Program-made: the position numbers and the translations under genes
The notes under the pieces: model-generated
What the model saw: the letters and a program-made list of their open reading frames with translations, nothing else
What the model was told of the DNA's origin: nothing
Databases searched by the model: none
Source: Galerina marginata
Taxonomy: Eukaryota; Basidiomycota; Agaricomycetes; Agaricales; Galerinaceae
Assembly: GCA_023014335.1 (NCBI GenBank)
Contig: JAECYW010000012.1
Location: 1,612,001 to 1,676,000, forward strand
Direction of reading: 5' to 3'
DNA: 64,000 nt
In this document: positions 48,327 to 59,504 of the stretch, piece after piece
Numbering within the stretch: the first letter of the stretch is position 1
Layout of the letters: each line of letters starts with the position of its first letter

Positions 48327-48961
48327 TCAGCTGAAGTTAATATCCAATTCCAATCGCCCGCTCAAAAGGTTGAGTCGTGACTTCAGGCTTTGTAGGTCTT
48401 CGATGGTTGGTCTGCTACTTCCGTTCTTGGTTTTGCCATTCCCAGAGCTGAGGTTTGCGAGCATATCTTCGATGTCTTCCATATCGCGCCTAGCAGCGAT
48501 CTCCTCATTCGGGTCGAGCTTTTCGCCTTCGGCCTCGAGATGTTCACGAGCGTGGTCTTCCGCCTCGATGTCGCGAGGCATTATATCAGAGAAGCGAATC
48601 CTGGAGAGTTGGGAAGAGACATCCTGTGCTTCGGCAATCATCTGCGATCGTTCAGGTATATCGACGGAGTCCTTGAGAAACGCGAGTAACACAGATGTAA
48701 TCCCGCGAAGAAGACCGAGATCTCTCCCAATAGGTACGCCAACGGTAGCATACCCTATATCGAATCCTTCCTGTGACGAGGCTTCCTTCCCGGCGGTGAT
48801 ACCTTCACGATATCCAACCTGCGAGTTAGTTTTCGTAAAAAAATATTCGGAAGCAAGTTGCTCTTGAATGAGCGTACATTCGTGAATTCTGTGGAGATCC
48901 TTGACCATTCTACATCTCGGAAAGTCGTATCGTCAGGATTGTCGTCCCATGGTGAGTCCAT
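48327..48961 (-). CDS. YAE1: YAE1-like protein with deca-GX3 motif
   Basis: Adaptor of the Yae1-Lto1 pair that, in yeast, delivers the ABC-type ATPase Rli1/ABCE1 to the cytosolic Fe-S assembly machinery. Two exons, 48961-48878 and 48818-48327, give 191 aa. The N-terminus MDSPWDDNPDD resembles the WDD start of yeast Yae1. The deca-GX3 repeat is plain: GYREGITAGKEASSQEGFDI then GYATVGVPIGRDLGLLRG. The C-terminal part is charged and helical (AEDHAREHLEAEGEKLDPNE...). LTO1 shares the GX3 repeat, but its C-terminal Trp tail is absent here, which favours Yae1. No LTO1 candidate seen in the window. Confidence 0.8.
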
Positions 48962-49329
48962 TTATGTTTCGTCTATTGTCATTCCGAGTCCGCGTTCAAC
49001 TTGGTGGAAGTTTGTTCATATTTGCCATTTGCCTCCCTGCTCTGTGTCTATTCCATCAGTCAAGGTCGACCTTGCTTCTTGCTAAGTTGCTTGCTTCAGA
49101 TCCGCCGACTTATACGACGATGCCTTCTATTCTCGATAATGGATTCGAAAGCTCTCAGTGTATTGGCAACAGATTAAATAGAGGTACATTCATTTTAGAA
49201 AGACCTGAGCCTGCTGGACGACTTGGTGACTAAATCTAGGGTTCTCATTATATTCGACCAGGAGGTGGCCACCCAAAGCCAGACGCCCGACCTGCCTCGC
49301 TCATACCGACGGGCTCTAGGTCAATTTGT
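48962..49329. promoter_or_regulatory. YAE1 upstream region
   Basis: A 368-bp gap between YAE1 and the end of the BTB gene, both on the minus strand. Must hold the YAE1 promoter; CT tracts are visible on the minus strand side. No coding signal of note. Confidence 0.4.
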
Positions 49330-50436
49330 TTACAAAGTCTCGTTGTTACCGGTTTTTTCGACTCGGAGGTGTAACTCTTTGACGGTCTGCTTCTGAGTTG
49401 CGCCTGAATGACACAGAAAACTCAGAGCACAAGTTGAACCTGTCCATAACACGAAATGATAAGCCCATCGTTTATGTCCAACAGTATATCTACTTGCCGA
49501 AGAAACAGCTTTGTCGACTTCACTTGCAAACAAAGCCGCAAATTTCCTCAATTGACCCTCCAAGCCAGGAGCGCACTTTACGCATTGTGACCCTTCCTTT
49601 ACAGCCTTGTCGAATATCTCTCCTCTTTGCACGGATGATCCACATGGCCACTTCTCCAGTTCCGCCTTGGCCGCATAGATGTACTCTCTCCACCAAAATC
49701 GCATCATTATTTTCCCTGACGTTTGTCCGATAAAACAATTCCCGCCTTCGTTACAGTTCCCTGGGCCGTGCTCCCCCCAACCATCTTTGAACCAATTGAC
49801 AGTAGTCCAATAGTCTGACATCCACTGATAATGATTGTGTGCTGGCCTAGCAACCTTCACAGCAGCTGCAATACATTCTTTGCGATAAGCCACCAGTGAG
49901 TGGGCTTGTATCGTCTTGATGAGTTCCAGGTCTAATATGTCATCCGATTCTTCAGGAAATAACAACATTGCTACTGCACCAAGGTGTGCATCCGCATTTT
50001 GGCTTGTCTCGGCGTTCATCTCGACGGCGGCGAGCATTATTGGGGGAATGAGATGGATACTCGCCCGGACTCTTTCTTTGAGGACGCGTTTCGCCACATC
50101 GTACATCTCGTACTTTATTGCTACTGTTTGTAGCTCTTCAAGCCTGACCAGCTCGGGGGCTGGGTTGCAAAACAGCAGCAAGTTCCGCAATAAGGAGCCT
50201 TCCGCTTTCACATCGATTACTGGTACCCCGTTTTTAAGCTCCTGGTCATAGCTATTTGCTTGCGGTTGAGGTATCGAAAACATCGTCTGAAAAAACGAGG
50301 ATGAGTTCGACAATATCTCTTTGGGAACTCGGAAGTCGACGTTGTCGGTTGACCGAAGGAATACATCAGTACTCGTGAAGTCTTGATGGACGGGAGTAAC
50401 AGAGTGTGGTTCAATGTTCCTTGCCGTTGTGTTCAT
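49330..50436 (-). CDS. BTB/POZ domain protein, agaricomycete type
   Basis: Intronless, 368 aa from ATG 50436 (MNTTARNIEPHSV). The BTB fold covers about residues 15-120: STDVFLRSTDNVDFRVPKEI, LSNSSSFFQTMFSIPQP, GVPVIDVKAEGSLLRNLLLF, then helices LVRLEELQTVAIKYEMYDVA. The C-terminal 240 residues are helical, with several Trp and Cys (HYQWMSDYWTTVNWFKDGWG; CVKCAPGLEGQL). This class is heavily expanded in mushroom genomes and usually has no other recognised domain; no kelch, MATH or BACK signature is obvious. Some family members may act as Cullin-3 adaptors, but nothing in the sequence proves that. The frame extends upstream only to non-ATG codons. Confidence 0.85.
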   Translation of the reverse strand: MNTTARNIEPHSVTPVHQDFTSTDVFLRSTDNVDFRVPKEILSNSSSFFQTMFSIPQPQANSYDQELKNGVPVIDVKAEGSLLRNLLLFCNPAPELVRLEELQTVAIKYEMYDVAKRVLKERVRASIHLIPPIMLAAVEMNAETSQNADAHLGAVAMLLFPEESDDILDLELIKTIQAHSLVAYRKECIAAAVKVARPAHNHYQWMSDYWTTVNWFKDGWGEHGPGNCNEGGNCFIGQTSGKIMMRFWWREYIYAAKAELEKWPCGSSVQRGEIFDKAVKEGSQCVKCAPGLEGQLRKFAALFASEVDKAVSSASRYTVGHKRWAYHFVLWTGSTCALSFLCHSGATQKQTVKELHLRVEKTGNNETL

Positions 50437-50735
50437 GAGCACAGAAGGTTTGGTCGTGTAACTGAGCAAGAGCAAGAAATACCATCCGATTGATCAGATA
50501 TCGCACGGCACCTTGCACGCCGGCATGTTCCTCGTTTTAGGTAATTGCACGGTGTGGTTGCCAGAACCTTCGTTATAAGCGTCGCGGGCCACGCCCACAT
50601 CTCAAGGACCTAGGTCCAGACCAGAGAACCTTCGGAGGGTACAACAATCAGTAACTCATTAAGTGAAACACACACATGTATTGTCAAATCGTGTCCACTG
50701 GTGCAAACTGGGACATGATATACAGAACGGAAGAA
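50437..50735. other. Spacer between BTB and eIF2-gamma genes
   Basis: A 299-bp stretch holding the BTB promoter and the eIF2-gamma 3' flank. Nothing further seen. Confidence 0.4.
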
Positions 50736-52519
50736 CTAGTCTACTTCTAACACTGTACCACGCTGCACACTGCCCCATCCTGCATAGAAAATCACACATA
50801 TCAGTGGACAAATTCCAGGTTCAGCATGCAAAGAATACTTACCGACCAGCCGCCAATGCTTCTCAATGCGACGTGAAAGTGCAACTTTCTCCCCAACCTC
50901 CGTGCACGCCGGTGAAGTTAACTGAATCTTGGCCAGGTCAGCCTTCACGCTGAGAACACGTCCTCCAGTGGAAGTTGAGCCGATGTTGATCAGGAGCAGT
51001 TCGTTTTTCACGAGTTTTGAGACTTTTGTTTGTTTTTTGTCTTCGGTTTTCACGCCAAGCAGACGACGGAGCAAGAACAAGCTGATCTCCAGTTCTACAA
51101 GAATTAATGAAAGAAGAGCCGAAAATTAGTAATCACGATCACTCTCGAAACGTAGAAACCAGCATAGACTAACCAGTATAAATCTTCGGCAATTTCCCAA
51201 CAGCACCTAATACTTGACCGACGAGGCGATCGGCTCGGCAGAGTGTAGGATCGATCCGAGTTCCAACACCAATCAGGCCTCCTGGAACTGCGAAGGACAG
51301 CAGATTATTTTCGGCGTGAAGAGACATGATCCTGCTGAATATGGGTTTGCACTTGTTTCGCCCTTGGCTGTCTTTCGTCACGATGCCGGGCCGAATCTCC
51401 ACCTCTAGTCCGATTTTCAGCACACCTGTGAGGATTGAACCACCAGCAACACCTCCCTTGAGCTCGTCTACCTCGGCACCGGGTTTGTTGACGTCGAAAG
51501 ATCGGATAACAATGAGACGAGGATCGGAGAGGAAGTCGCGTACGGGGATGGGGATTCGTTTGACGATATATTCGTTGACAGCGTCAATGTTGTATTTCAA
51601 CTGAGCGGATATGGGGACAATGGGTGATGATTCGGCCACAGTTCCTGACAAAATTTCTTCAGCAGCTTCGAGGGATAGCCTCACGTCAAATCTTACCTTT
51701 CACAAAAGCAGATATACTCTTCTGATGTTCGAGTGCCTGCGTCTCTTTAATTAAATCCACTTTGTTTTGTAAGATGATGATATTCTCTAGCTTCATGATC
51801 TCGACGGCTGCAAGATGCTCAGAAGTTTGAGGTTGTGGGCATGTTTCATTCCCTGCAATAAGCAGCAGTGCGGCGTCCATGACTGCTGCTCCGTTCAACA
51901 TGGTGGCCATTAGAATGTCGTGACCGGGGCAATCGACGAACGAGACATGGCGGACGAGTTTCATTCTATGACCACACCCAGGGCGCTCGCAGGGCGGGTT
52001 GTCTTCTTTGTCGGAGCGATAGGATCGGTAGCATCCCGGGCGCGGGCAGGCTTCATTTTCACATTTGTAGATCTGGAAAATAGATTAGCTGATCGACGAC
52101 TTTTTCGATGTAAAAACGGAACACACCTTCGCATTAGCATAACCCAACTTAATCGTAATATTTCTGACGAGTTCGTTCTTAAATCTGACGGTCATAACAC
52201 CAGAGATTGCTTTGACTACTGTCGACTTTCCGTGCGCGACATGTCCAATAGTTCCTGCGATCAGAATTTAGATGACTCCTTTTTGCAAGTCGAGAACGGT
52301 CTAACCCAAATTTATTGTCGCCTTATATGAGAAATATCAGTTCTTTCGATTGATATCGAAGCCTTGCACACGTACTTGTTTCGAGATAACCTCCGGAGAG
52401 AGAGGTGTTAACTTTGTAACGTCCACATCGATTGTCGGGACCTCATCTACCACATCGTCGTCTTCCTCCTCCGACTCTGATTCATCCTCACGTTTTTGTA
52501 GTGATTCGTCGCCTGGCAT
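50736..52519 (-). CDS. GCD11: Translation initiation factor eIF2 gamma subunit
   Basis: GTPase core of eIF2, which brings initiator Met-tRNA to the 40S ribosome. Start ATG 52519 ([20 protein letters not shown]), an acidic fungal-type leader. G motifs: G1 [13 protein letters not shown]3 [10 protein letters not shown]4 [10 protein letters not shown]5 [12 protein letters not shown]. The zinc-knuckle insert is [19 protein letters not shown] then CERPGCGH. Domains 2 and 3 follow: [40 protein letters not shown], and the end [18 protein letters not shown]. Exon 1 is 52519-52376. A 16-nt exon at 52321-52306 then encodes ATINLG, and exon 3 starts at 52254 with TIGHVAHGK. Reading through the intron after exon 1 would give a stop after a few codons. 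All catalytic motifs are intact. Confidence 0.95.
52306..52321 (-). other. 16-nt microexon of eIF2-gamma
   Basis: Encodes the start of the first beta strand (ATINLG) directly before the P-loop. Flanked by a TATAAG acceptor and a GTTAGA donor. Needed to join EVISKQ to TIGHVAHGK in frame. Confidence 0.8.
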
Positions 52520-54314
52520 TTTTGTGATGTAAATCAGAGTTTTGTGTAAAGTTGTGCTCTTCGACGCTTGCAGATTAGGAGTGACTCGAAATTTCTAGGC
52601 GGAGTTTAAATTCCCGTGTCACTTTGTCACCACCTGGAGGCTGGATCAACCACATCCCCGAAACTTACTAAGGTCAAGATCCATGCCACTTGAGACGTTA
52701 GAAGGTTAAGCTCTAAGCCTCATCATATTTCCGGGTACTGGCTCTAGCCTTAAATGTTCGTGTTGCCCAGGACCTCAGCGACACAGAACTATCTTACGGC
52801 ACCCAGGCTCCTTCAAGTTCCAGATCTTGGTCTACCGCTGGCCCCAAGTCCGAGAACTTTCTCCCACTAGATGTCATGTCGAAGGCGATCAAATTTTCTG
52901 CTTCCTGTTGCCCTGGGATTGCGGCGTACTTATAGCCGTGAGGACATCTTGCAGAAGGGCACTCAATCGAAGGTTCTGTCGGTACTGCAACCGCTTGATC
53001 CATTGCTCCTGGGCATTTTTAGATCGGCTTCGACGTGCAATATCTCATAACTGTTAACTCTATTAAAGGCTGACTAGTGCATACCAGCTCCCGAGCTCCT
53101 ATCTCTTGTTGCATCCGAACGATCACCACTTGCGTAGAAACCACACCTCGATGGGCAAAATTCTGAAGGTGATGGTGCTAAGTTCGACCTTACTTACCTG
53201 CAACTACACTAATTGGAACTAACTACAAGCTAACGAATCATTCACGGCCCTTGGAAGTTGAAATGCTCCGACACAAGCACGGCAGTTTTATGGTGTTCCC
53301 TGTTGTTCCGGTCAATTTGATCATTAAAAGATGTTGCCTCTGTGCCTGCCACAGCCAAACCCTGTTGTTGCGTTCACACTGGGCGACTTCCCGTGGGTCC
53401 TAAATCCTAGAACCTACTTTCTAAGCTGTTCCTAGCGGAGCTCGGATTTATTTGGGTGTAACATTCTAAACCGTGGACACTTTTAGGATCTAAGGATTTA
53501 TTTGATTTCAGTCCTACCCACCACGAAAAATCTCATCCTTCACAGTTAATATCCCTTAGATAATTGGACAAATCCTTGTAAAGTCCAATCTGTTTACTAG
53601 AATACCCTCGAGACAGACCTGCATTGACAAATGAAGGATACTCACAGCCGGCAGAGCACAAGAAAATAAATATTTTACCCCCGTACTGACAACCGGGAGG
53701 GGCTACTCTTTTTTGTTCACTCAAACGGCTGATAAGCACCTTATTAGTTTAAAGTAGGACGGGGGATACAAGAGTGATAATACGGGACACTCAGGAAGAG
53801 GGAGAAGGCGAATAGGGGACGGAACTCTCGGCAATGCTGACCAATAATGATGGGAATCCCTAAAACGGGTCTGAGAGCGTCTACAACTAGGATTTGAGGT
53901 TAGAGGGGGGGTGCAGAGGCCTCGTTCAAACCAAAGTTTGAAAACGACGCCGCCACCATCAGCGGAGCGTAGATCGGAAGATCTGTCACTCGGCTTCCCG
54001 GCATCTGTCTGAAAATGATGTTTAGAAAATAATCTGCGTTTCTAAAGGCGGCGGGAAGTCACCCACTGGCAGGGAGGATTGAACTTAAATTCGAACTGCG
54101 ACCCCAACAAGCGGTGAAGCTAACGAGATTCCTTTCTGACCAGTTCCCCTATCTGTTGTCGCTTTGCTCTGGGAGATAAGACCGTTCATCGTCTTCTTCG
54201 GCTTTCATTGTACTGAAGGCAGTCTGGAAAACCGCCTCATATCGTGATTCCTAACCCTGACTGGTTTCAATATTTCAAGACTGAGTCTTGTTAGTTGTCT
54301 CCTGCCTTCGAACC
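52520..54314. other. Gene-poor stretch
   Basis: Divergent region between eIF2-gamma (-) and the DUF6533 gene (+). Minus-strand frames at 52794-53003 and 53533-53739 are short and unrecognised. 54061-54130 contains a tRNA-like T-arm fragment without a matching acceptor stem. No gene supported. Confidence 0.4.
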
Positions 54315-55970
54315 ATGGTCGTTGCCCCCCTCGATTTTCAAAACGCTCTGGTCACCCACTTTTGGTATGAAAGACTGGACATCTGTCTGTATCTCGCCAG
54401 TTCGACCTTATTGGTGAGTATTTCTGGTCACTCTTGCAAATTTGCTCTACTTATGCCACACGCTAGACGCACGATTACATATGTACCGTCGGGTCAGAGG
54501 TAATCATTCCATTTCACTTGTAACCCTTCGATATTGTAACATTTGTTAGATCAAATATGTCTGGTCCTCCCCGTGGTCACTGAGCTTGATCCTATTCTAT
54601 CTCAATCGATACCTTCCTTTCGTGTATTTTATCTTGATATCGTACGGTAACTGCCCCACCCACTTTCTCATTTAATAGGGATCTAAATGCATCGACACAG
54701 GAAAGGTGTCCTTGATGACAGTAAGGGTATGGCTTCCTTTGCCCATCTGTGTGATATCTAGGTCGCGGTTAACAGTGGACTTGACCTAAGGAATGTATCT
54801 GGGTTACTCCCTTAACTTTGTGTAGGATATTTCCTGGTGTCGATAGTCGAGCTTCTTGGGTGACAATTTCGTTTAGGGACAGTCACCGCAAGCTTACTAG
54901 CATCACAAGGTAGGCCCTATCCGATACTGTGAACGTACCAACTCGCCAATGTGCCGCACAGCCGTTATCGTTCTTCGGACATATGCAATCTGGGGATGCC
55001 GACGTTCGATATTTTACGTTCTTGCCGCATGGGTTATCGTAAGCCGGTCTCCCCATGTTCTTGCATTCCAACTTAAAAATTATCCGGCTGCTTCCCAGAT
55101 TTTCCCCGGGTCACTCATCGTGCTCGTGGCAAAAGCCACAGCGAGTATTCCCAGTGAGACTTTTGTGCTACCCTTGAATGCGAAATGATGCCTAAATGCC
55201 TTTTAGAGACTTCGAAAGCTTTGACCGAGTTTAACAATTTTAAGCTTAATTGCTCGATAGTTCCAGTTGATGTGGATGATGAAGTTATCGTGCTGGTCTA
55301 TTACTTGATGACTTTCCTGGGCGAGTCCGGTAGGTTATTTATTGCATCCCATTTCATGTATCTTCAGCCCGTATTATGTCAAGTTATAGTCACTTTAACA
55401 GCCATCAAAGCACACGAGCATGGTAAGTTATCACAATCAAGATCTCGGTTCAATCAATATCCTCGCATTTTCGTAGTGCGCAACACCTCATGTTCGTGGA
55501 TCGACCAATTATACCGGAATGGGATTTTCCAGTGCGGGTGTATCCTTTGTGAGTCTTTTGTTTACTACATTGTTATTATAATGGCCATACAAACATTTTA
55601 TAGTGTTGAGCCTCCTCAACTTGTTTGTGGCCCATGTAGCACCAGTAAGCACAAGCACCTGGAGGCCTTTCGCACCAATAACGTCGTTCTTTACTTGCAG
55701 AATGAACTAAAGACCAGCATCTTGCCGTGAGTAGTCCTAAAGATGGCCCGTTTCATGTTTATCGATGGACACCTGTCCTGGCACTTTAGTCTGCAATGCA
55801 CTTTTCATTCCATATTCTGCAGCAGGGTCATCTTTCTCCTCTTTAAGAACCGAACGATACCATCGATACGAGACGGGGCAGTGACCAACTCCGGCAGCAG
55901 CGCCGTTTTTACTACCGTAGACCTCCAAACTACCGACTCGCAAGGACGAGCAGATGTAGAATGGGTTTAA
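54315..55970 (+). CDS. DUF6533 multi-pass membrane protein
   Basis: Member of a mushroom-specific seven-TM-like family of unknown function. Start ATG 54315 (MVVAPLDFQNALVTHFWYER). After splicing the DUF6533 signature appears: LYLASSTLL + THDYICTVGSEIKYVWSSPW, then SLSLILFYLNRYLPFVYFIL. Later segments are VIVLRTYAIWGCRRSIFYVL (the conserved 'LRTYALW' helix), a charged loop, IVTLTAIKAHEH, SWIDQLYRNGIFQCGC, and LNLFVAHVAP joined to NELKTSILP. The family-typical LQCTFHSIFCSRVIFLLF follows, then a polar tail ending DSQGRADVEWV. Around nine introns; some middle junctions (54660-54900 and 55040-55450) are not settled, so inactivation by a small lesion there cannot be excluded. Expression and ligand are unknown. 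Confidence 0.7.
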
Positions 55971-56738
55971 TGATACTTTTAACCCGTCGTTCCTCTGCGC
56001 GTCCCATTACCAACACCGTGCGACACGGAACATCCCATTGTACACTACCCACATCTCCTTTTGCACCTTGCTATTTGAATTATTTTCCTTGCATAAATTA
56101 GGTGCATTTACCGCACCAACGCGTCCCCCTTCTCCTATAATTTTAAATGCAGTGTCGACAGAATACGGTGTAGAGTAGAACGACCCAATGCTCTCCTAGT
56201 GGTGTTGGATATCGTCGGCTAAGTACTCATCCAACACTTTTCTGTCGTCCGAAAACCCCTCGATCGTACTTCCCGTTGACAGGTTCTTTCCGATTTTCCT
56301 GGTGCGGCCAGTTAGCCAAATATCATTTTCCGTTGGCAGTAGCTATAGATTGACTACTCCTTTTTGTCTGGGCTGATTTAATCTAATCTATCTCTATGTG
56401 AATATTATAACAAACAGGGGTATACACAGTACGTCAGTGACACCTAAATGGGCTCACCTGGTCTTCAAATTTCAGCAACCTAGCCAGAGACCATGTCGGC
56501 CTTGCAACTTCTCCATTTTTCTCATATTTGCCATCACTACTCCTAACGAATTAAAAGCCCTCGAACCAATGTCACAAGAGGAATGTTTGTATCTTATCTG
56601 AGTCTCCGTCTTGAAGTTTGTTACTTATAAATGACCTGCCATCAGTCGACGCAAAATACCCCGGCCAAAGTCCCGGTGGACTCCCGCCTTCTCCGACAAT
56701 AGAAAATCCTGGACGGGTACGTTCTCTATATGTGATAG
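55971..56738. other. Intergenic stretch with a nested inverted repeat
   Basis: No supported gene. An inverted repeat GTGTTGGAT (56202-56210) / ATCCAACAC (56229-56237) is flanked by a second, shorter pair (GACAGAA near 56157-56163 and TTCTGTC near 56239-56245). Confidence 0.4.
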
Positions 56739-57149
56739 TTGCACCGTTTTTTTGAACGAACTACGCAGGTCTTTCCCAAGTCCGATCCCAGCAAAGGCGA
56801 GGCTTTCCAATGCTGGCTACCCGTGAATGCTAACACTAACTTTTCACTCATAGTTGCTGTGATCACTCCGCGACGTACGACTCCTGAGCAGTATGTTGGG
56901 AATCCTTTCATGATGAATACAGCTCTGGATAAGCTCGACCACGCCTTTGGAGAAGTCATTGCGACTTTCGAACAAGAGGATAGGTCCCAGGACCGTGGCG
57001 ACGAAGGAAACCCACTACTCCACAAATTCAAAAGCTGGAGAGTGGAACTGGAAAGGATAAGACGTGGGGAAGAAGAGTTGCCACCTCCCGATGGCCTTGC
57101 CCAGCCACAGCCACGGCACCAGGGAGAGGGTGGTACCTTCGCTGATTGA
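56739..57149 (+). CDS. Possible 3' exon of a hypothetical protein
   Basis: A 136-codon open frame directly after a GATAG acceptor, without an ATG at its start, so it reads as a terminal exon. Content: a short aromatic/basic start (HRFFERTTQVFPKSDPSKGE), FQCWLPVNANTNFSLIVAVI, a helical charged stretch (ALDKLDHAFGEVIATFEQED, KSWRVELERIRRGEEEL) and a Pro/Gln tail. No domain recognised. An upstream exon could lie at 56630-56718, but the intervening space is too short for a normal intron in every frame I tried. May be lineage-specific, or a fragment. Confidence 0.3.
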   Translation: MHRFFERTTQVFPKSDPSKGEAFQCWLPVNANTNFSLIVAVITPRRTTPEQYVGNPFMMNTALDKLDHAFGEVIATFEQEDRSQDRGDEGNPLLHKFKSWRVELERIRRGEEELPPPDGLAQPQPRHQGEGGTFAD

Positions 57150-58054
57150 AATCTCTGTATACCTCACCCGCCAAAATTGATTATCGGATTTTGTTCTTTT
57201 GTCTAGAGCCTGCCAGAAGCCTGTCTCTTCATATTTGACATGTATATTGGAATTCCTTCAGGTTTAAACATTTGGCAATTGTCAATCTTGAAGGTCCTTG
57301 TACTGGAAGTCGTATGATGGTCTAACTTTCAAGTCACATCGCAAAGTATCGTTGCCACACAGGTGCTACTTAAATGAAGCTGAGGTGCATACGCACACAG
57401 GAGGACTGACGCAAACCTGCATGCGAAGTACTTCGACATTGGAATGTGTTTTCCTTTTGGGGTACGAGATGTTCTTAACTTGTCTTACGTCAAGTTGGCC
57501 CTGTCGGTACGCTTGTCTCCCTTTCCTGTCATGTCGCAGTGAGTCAATGTTAACACCCATCTTGGTAGACTAAGATAACGAATCTCTATTCTTTTTTTTG
57601 GAAAGTACTGTATCATCACTCTAATCGCCGATTTGAGTGTTGAATGCTATTTTCCTCTCTAATCTTTGTTCACTAAGCCGAGTAAGAACTGCTAATTTTT
57701 TGAAGGGTCCTCTCCTCCCCCGTCGGCGATGGCGATTAACCGGAGTTCGAGCGGAGGGGCAAAACTCGGCGTATCTACAGTTAGAATGAAGTATGTCAAA
57801 GAATCATAGTCCGTCTCCACTGGGGCCTCCACGACAGAAAAGTTAACAGAAAATTTAACTTTCAAGGAGTACATCGCTTTGGGCAGGGCGTCAGGGCTGA
57901 CTTCCTCCATATAAAACGTCGGGAGCAAGGATGGAAGGAAGATTTTGACGACCGACTTCGAACCGCCCCCTTGTCTCTCCCAATCTTTTTACAACTCCCT
58001 CCAGAATCGACACACCTAGGTTCCTTACTTACCATTTATTTGAGTCACATAGAT
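57150..58054. promoter_or_regulatory. Upstream region of the terpene synthase
   Basis: Contains the terpene synthase promoter. The minus strand carries a protein-like 72-codon frame, 57910-57692 (MEEVSPDALPKAMYSLKVKF, VEAPVETDYDSLTYFILTVD), with no recognised family. If real it would be divergently transcribed from the synthase and could share its promoter; confidence is low. Confidence 0.35.
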
Positions 58055-59504
58055 ATGTCAGAGCAGCAATACCGACTTCCTGACCTCCTCTGCGACTGGC
58101 CTTGGACTCGCTATTTAAGTCCTCACTACCCCAAAGCCAAAAAAGAGTCGAGCGACTGGGTAAACTCTTTTCATCCTTTCAGTGCACGAGGACAAAAGGG
58201 ATTCGATGCTTGCGATCTTAGTACGTCTCTGATCAGCTTCCCCTTCATATCTTCTTAACCCTTTCTGTCACCTTATATAGACCTTCTCGCTAGTCTGACA
58301 TATTCACGTCGGAACAGAGGTACGTCCGTCCCATCGGTCCCTCCGCAAATAATGTGAGTTCTGATACCAATTTTATCGACAGAGTTTGTGCGCGCTGGAT
58401 GCGACTTGATGAATTTCTATTTCATCTACGATGAATATACGGACGTCTCCGACCCAGTTGCCGCCGCCAATCTAGCCAACATCGTGATAGATGCCATGAA
58501 AAATCCCGAAGCCTTTCCTTCAAATGGATCACACTTACTCGGGGAGATGACGCGGCAGTAGGTTTGATTTTGTTCGATCTCTCCTCCGTATTAAATTCTT
58601 GCCCTTTTCCCTAGGTTCTGGAGACGGGCGAACACACTCGCTAAACCAGGATCCCCATGTTTTGAGCATTTTATCGCGACTTCGGAGACCTACCTACACG
58701 CGGTCACCCAAGAAGCGGAGGATCGCGCCAGTGAAAGAATTCGTTCAGTTGACGATTACCTCGATCTACGAAGAGATACTTGTGGGGCCCGGCCAACTCT
58801 AGCATTCATAGAATTCGGTCTTGAGCTACCCGCAGAAGTCACTTCACATCCAGTCATCGTGTCTCTCACAGAGGCCGCAGTAGATTTGATCATTCTCGTC
58901 AACGTCAGTTACATCTATTTTTGTAGTTGGGGTTCGAGGGCTGACTTAATTTCAGGATATGCACTCGTATACCCGCGAAATTTCCTGTGGCCTGGCAAAT
59001 CACAACATCATTACCGCTATCATGCACGAATACAACCTTGATCTCCAAAGCGCGTTCGACTGGTTAGACGCCTACGCCAACCAAGTTGTCGCGCGCTTCC
59101 TCTCTGACCTCGACCGTGTCCCTTGTTGGGACGATGACGTCGACGAACGAGTGTGGATGTACGTCGATGGCCTTGGTCAATGGGTCAGAGGCAATGACGA
59201 TTGGAGCTGTGAGGGTAAAAGGTATTATGGGGACGATGGGCTGAGGATTATGGAGACGCGCTTAGTTTCCGTGAAACCCAGGGAGTCAAATTATTTGACA
59301 CTTGAACCTGAAGCTGCCGAAAGTGATGCGCCAAATGGCGAGGAAGTGGAGGTGGTATGGAAAAGTAAGGCAGAAGTCCTCGACCTAAGATCTGACCTTG
59401 CCATAGCAGGCGTTCTGAGGGCGGAGTTGCGAGTTTGGTGGTCATGGATTGTTACAGTAATATTGAGGAGCATCTTAACGAGATTCCCGCCGTGGAAGTT
59501 TTGA
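58055..59504 (+). CDS. Sesquiterpene synthase, trans-prenyl type (clade III-like)
   Basis: Cyclises farnesyl diphosphate; the product cannot be read from sequence. Exons 58055-58220, 58281-58319, 58383-58557, 58615-58903 and 58956-59504 give 405 aa. The Asp-rich Mg motif is in FYFIYDEYTDVSDP (D-E-Y-T-D). The NSE motif VNDMHSYTREISCG (N-D-x-x-S-x-x-x-E) spans an exon junction. The late WVRGNDDWSCEGKRYYG contains the diphosphate-sensing RY pair. DEYTD resembles the 1,11-cyclising, protoilludene-type basidiomycete clade. After RY the protein continues about 85 residues (GLRIMETRLVSVK...ELRVWWSWIVTVILRSILTRF), longer than the usual 330-350 aa total and ending in a hydrophobic, possibly amphipathic, segment. 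No P450, oxidoreductase or transporter lies next to it. Confidence 0.88.

Noticed and set aside
48370..48867. 165-codon + strand frame
   Set aside because: Exact shadow of YAE1 exon 2 on the opposite strand.
54061..54130. tRNA-like T-arm (GTTCAATCC on the minus strand)
   Set aside because: No matching 5' acceptor strand or anticodon arm upstream; not a gene.
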